Below are positions 20,697 through 22,792 of a stretch of 22,792 nt of DNA, one piece after another. The notes under the pieces were generated by a model that saw only the letters and a list, made by a program, of their open reading frames with translations, was not told the DNA's origin and made no database searches. Made by a program: the position numbers and the translations under genes. Every line of letters begins with the position of its first letter. The first letter of the stretch is position 1. The DNA lies in the IMG/VR virus record IMGVR_UViG_3300013233_000476, positions 1 through 22,792 of that record. One strand, given 5' to 3'. The DNA is from a virus.

Positions 20697-21878
20697 ATGG
20701 CGACGGACCTCCTGACTACATACCAAGACCTGGTCGATCACATTATCGACGTCTTCGGAGAGAGTCGAGACGGCGGCAGGATCGAGAGACTCGCCCGTAG
20801 AGCCGCACTTGAAGCATATAGGGACCTGACAAATGCGGCACAGTGGAAATATCTATACGACCGCAGGGTTTTTGCGTCGACGGCTGCCTACCGTACTGGT
20901 ACCGCTGCATATACTGAGTCCACTAGAACCGCTACGATTACGGGCGGTACCCTCCCGTCGGACCTCGCAGGCTACTATGTCACGTTCGGAACGTCGACAT
21001 ACAACGACACAGCCTTCCCGATCGACAAACGACTGTCCGACACCACGTTCAGCATTGTTGCCAGCCAGACGCCGGGGGCAGACATTCCTGCCCTTACTCC
21101 ATACACTGTGTTCAAGCAGGCGTTCACTCTTCCCGAGGACTTTCGGGAAATAGGGAGGCTGATCGACCTCGTCAATCAGTACGAGATGAGAAACGTCGAC
21201 GTCGACCTAAATGATCTTATCGCGACGTTCGTTTACGATAGCCCAGATACGGCATGGCAGTTCACTATTCGAGGAGATCCTGCAAACCCAGGACGAATGG
21301 CGATCATCCTGGTTCCTGCTCCGTCGACGGTTCGGACATACCAGTATTCATACTTCAGGGTCGCACACCCGCTAAGGAACGAGAGCGTAGCCGATGGCAC
21401 GGTGACGATAGCCTCTGGATCAACGGCGGTGTCTGGGACCGGTACGGCGTTCGATTCCAGCATGGCCGGCTCCGTCTTTCGGATCGGAACCACAACCGCG
21501 ATACCGGTGGGGCTGGCAGGGTCCTCGCTGGCAAACTCTGGTCCTTTCGTCGAGCAACACATCATCGAGTCGGTGACGGACGCCACCAATCTCGTGCTGC
21601 AAACGCCGGCGAGTTCGAGCTATACATCCGTTCTGTACTCGATCAGCGATCTCGTCGACATTCGCGGAAACGCCATGCTTACTGCACTGCACAGATTCGC
21701 AGAGCTCTCGTTCTCCAGACTGAGCAAGCGGTATGACAATACCGTCGCCGCGAGACAGGCTGCCGCCATGATGGCGCTGGCACTCGCCAAGGAAGCGGAC
21801 GTGACCTCGACCATTGACGGCAGTAATGCTTACTACAACCCGTTCTCGAGAGTTCAGGTTACAACGGATAGCGGCTAA
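20697..21878 (+). CDS. Head-tail adaptor (connector) protein (393 aa)
   Basis: This protein likely joins the portal to the tail. Its N-terminal helices (TTYQDLVDHIIDVFGE, then RLARRAALEAYRDL, about residues 8-42) and C-terminal helix region (about 320-370) resemble the helical core of portal adaptors such as the P22 gp4 and T7 gp11 family. Between them are beta-rich insertions. One, DGTVTIASGSTAVSGTGTAF (about 234-253), matches a pattern I recognise from phage adaptor proteins. A similar strand-rich segment at about 78-120 looks like a second, weaker version. The gene restarts the + strand operon after the recombinase. AAGG lies about 9 nt before the ATG. Its stop overlaps the next start as TAATG. 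Identification is by fold pattern and position, not a search. Confidence 0.7.
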   Translation: MATDLLTTYQDLVDHIIDVFGESRDGGRIERLARRAALEAYRDLTNAAQWKYLYDRRVFASTAAYRTGTAAYTESTRTATITGGTLPSDLAGYYVTFGTSTYNDTAFPIDKRLSDTTFSIVASQTPGADIPALTPYTVFKQAFTLPEDFREIGRLIDLVNQYEMRNVDVDLNDLIATFVYDSPDTAWQFTIRGDPANPGRMAIILVPAPSTVRTYQYSYFRVAHPLRNESVADGTVTIASGSTAVSGTGTAFDSSMAGSVFRIGTTTAIPVGLAGSSLANSGPFVEQHIIESVTDATNLVLQTPASSSYTSVLYSISDLVDIRGNAMLTALHRFAELSFSRLSKRYDNTVAARQAAAMMALALAKEADVTSTIDGSNAYYNPFSRVQVTTDSG

Positions 21879-22327
21879 TGGCTTTCACCAGTACGTTCCT
21901 GGACGCGATGATTGCAGTACGAGACCGAGTGCGGGCACTGAATCTCCCCGGACTCGACAACTCGGACGTGCAGGTAAGAAAGCTGCCGACCGACGGAGAG
22001 CAGTTTTACCGAGGGATTACCATTCACCCCGTGAGAGAGAGAATCGGCAGGGGTGTCAACGACAGAGACGACATCGGATACGGAGTAGCGATTACGTTCG
22101 TGCAGAACGATCCGGGAGAGTGGGTCGAGCACATGGACCGCTGGCTCCATTGGAGAGAGAAGGTAAGACAGGATTTCATCAACGATTCCTGCGTTACCGG
22201 AATTGAAGTGGTCTTTCACGTGCGCGTGGAGCCAGGAACTGTTTACAGTGAAAAAGACATCCTTCGCCGAGACTACGACATCGGAACTATGGTGCTCCGG
22301 TGCTGGGTCAGAGAGGGTAGAACCTAA
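21878..22327 (+). CDS. Tail-completion or tail-terminator-like protein (149 aa)
   Basis: The protein is 149 aa with an N-terminal helix (FLDAMIAVRDRVRAL, about residues 7-21), then alternating strands and a helix with WVEHMDRWLHWREKV (about 82-96). This helix-strand-helix-strand layout and size are typical of tail-terminator or head-tail joining proteins, which cap the tail tube and meet the adaptor. It starts in TAATG coupling with the adaptor gene and is followed by the tail-tube candidate, the usual order in long-tailed phages. No specific motif is seen, so the call is positional. Confidence 0.5.
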   Translation: MAFTSTFLDAMIAVRDRVRALNLPGLDNSDVQVRKLPTDGEQFYRGITIHPVRERIGRGVNDRDDIGYGVAITFVQNDPGEWVEHMDRWLHWREKVRQDFINDSCVTGIEVVFHVRVEPGTVYSEKDILRRDYDIGTMVLRCWVREGRT

Positions 22328-22340
22328 CTAGGAGTAGGAC

Positions 22341-22792
22341 ATGACTTGCAATGCCTCAATGGGCGTTCGCGCCAGGATGATTTCCAAGACAGGAACGCCT
22401 CCCTACACCTGGGGCTCTGCGGACTACATCACCGAGTTCGTCTCCGAGACCCTGCAAAAGAAGGGCAGCGTAATCCACGGACAAGGTTTGACCGGCAGCC
22501 TTGATCGACTCGTCGGCAGAGCCAGGCTCGCGCAGTACATCTGCGCCGGACAAGTCGTCACCGAACTTACGCACGACGAGGCTATCCATTGGATCGCAAG
22601 AGCTCTTGGAGAAGCGGACGGCTCCGTGGCAATCGAGCCGCAACTTACTCTTACGGACTTTGGAGTCCTGATTGACCGAGTGGCGAACGTCTTTGAATAT
22701 CAGACCTGCAACGTCGCTAGGCTGGGCCTCCAGGGTCGTGCAACCGCCGGTTCCGGGCCGCAGCCGATCATTATGTCCACGGACATCCTGGC
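22341..22792 (+). CDS. Tail tube protein candidate, cut by the window edge
   Basis: The frame is open from the ATG at 22341 to the end of the window (150 codons and no stop), so the 3' end is missing. AGGAG at 22330-22334 lies 6 nt before the ATG. The visible part begins with a strand/loop region, then RLVGRARLAQYICAGQVV (about residues 55-72), then a Val/Ile-rich strand near residues 95-100 and LTLTDFGVLIDRVANVF (about 101-117). Alternating strands with one central helix are typical of tail-tube proteins, and the gene follows the tail-terminator candidate. Inference from layout and fold pattern; a minor tail protein is possible. Confidence 0.5.
   Translation, partial: MTCNASMGVRARMISKTGTPPYTWGSADYITEFVSETLQKKGSVIHGQGLTGSLDRLVGRARLAQYICAGQVVTELTHDEAIHWIARALGEADGSVAIEPQLTLTDFGVLIDRVANVFEYQTCNVARLGLQGRATAGSGPQPIIMSTDIL

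Noticed and set aside
1-22792. CRISPR array, rRNA or tRNA genes
   Set aside because: No regularly spaced repeats with unique spacers and no cloverleaf or rRNA-like segments were seen by eye.

Overview
The window is part of the genome of a tailed double-stranded DNA bacteriophage (Caudoviricetes), free or integrated. It carries most of the head-morphogenesis and DNA-packaging module and the start of a tail module: scaffold-like protein, major capsid protein, decoration-like protein, candidate small terminase, large terminase, portal, head-tail adaptor, a candidate tail-completion protein and a candidate tail-tube protein cut by the right edge. The last two suggest a long-tailed (siphovirus- or myovirus-like) virion. 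Nothing in the sequence fixes the host. Most genes have clear AGGAG-type Shine-Dalgarno sites, so a bacterial host with standard initiation is likely.

Layout. Positions 1-192 hold a 14-bp direct repeat and a leftward intrinsic terminator. A small minus-strand gene (193-504) ends just before that terminator. Positions 505-1679 have no convincing gene but are rich in structure: three large hairpins (621-785), short tandem repeats (918-1100), an extended -10 promoter candidate (about 1267-1296), two mutually exclusive hairpins (1479-1523) and a perfect TATAAT (1593-1598). Strand composition also flips here, from A+C-rich to strongly G+T-rich on the + strand. This makes it a divergent control region and a candidate replication origin. 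A small + gene (1680-2237) follows and is closed by a textbook intrinsic terminator (2316-2347). Next comes a giant 2162-aa gene (2423-8911), probably a virion or ejected protein.

Positions 8978-12044 encode scaffold, major capsid and decoration-like proteins, then a strong hairpin (12093-12126). Positions 12147-18553 encode a zinc-ribbon protein in the small-terminase position, the large terminase, a 231-aa unknown and the portal, all tightly coupled with overlapping or abutting ends. The large terminase gene is split in its Walker A motif by a 375-aa intein with a LAGLIDADG homing endonuclease. The intein has the W-C-T signature and Ala1 of class 3 inteins.

Positions 18540-20614 are an accessory patch: a SAM-dependent methyltransferase, an unknown gene, and a serine recombinase on the opposite strand whose 3' end overlaps the unknown gene by 263 bp. 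Positions 20697-22792 resume the + strand module with adaptor, tail-completion candidate and tail-tube candidate.

How it works together: scaffold and capsid protein build the procapsid around the portal. The terminase, active only after the intein splices itself out, packages the DNA. The adaptor and tail-completion proteins then join head to tail. The most notable points are the class 3 intein inside a lambda-like swapped-lysine Walker A motif, the origin-like control region, the giant gene with a codon-usage shift along its length, and the antisense recombinase within the structural operon.
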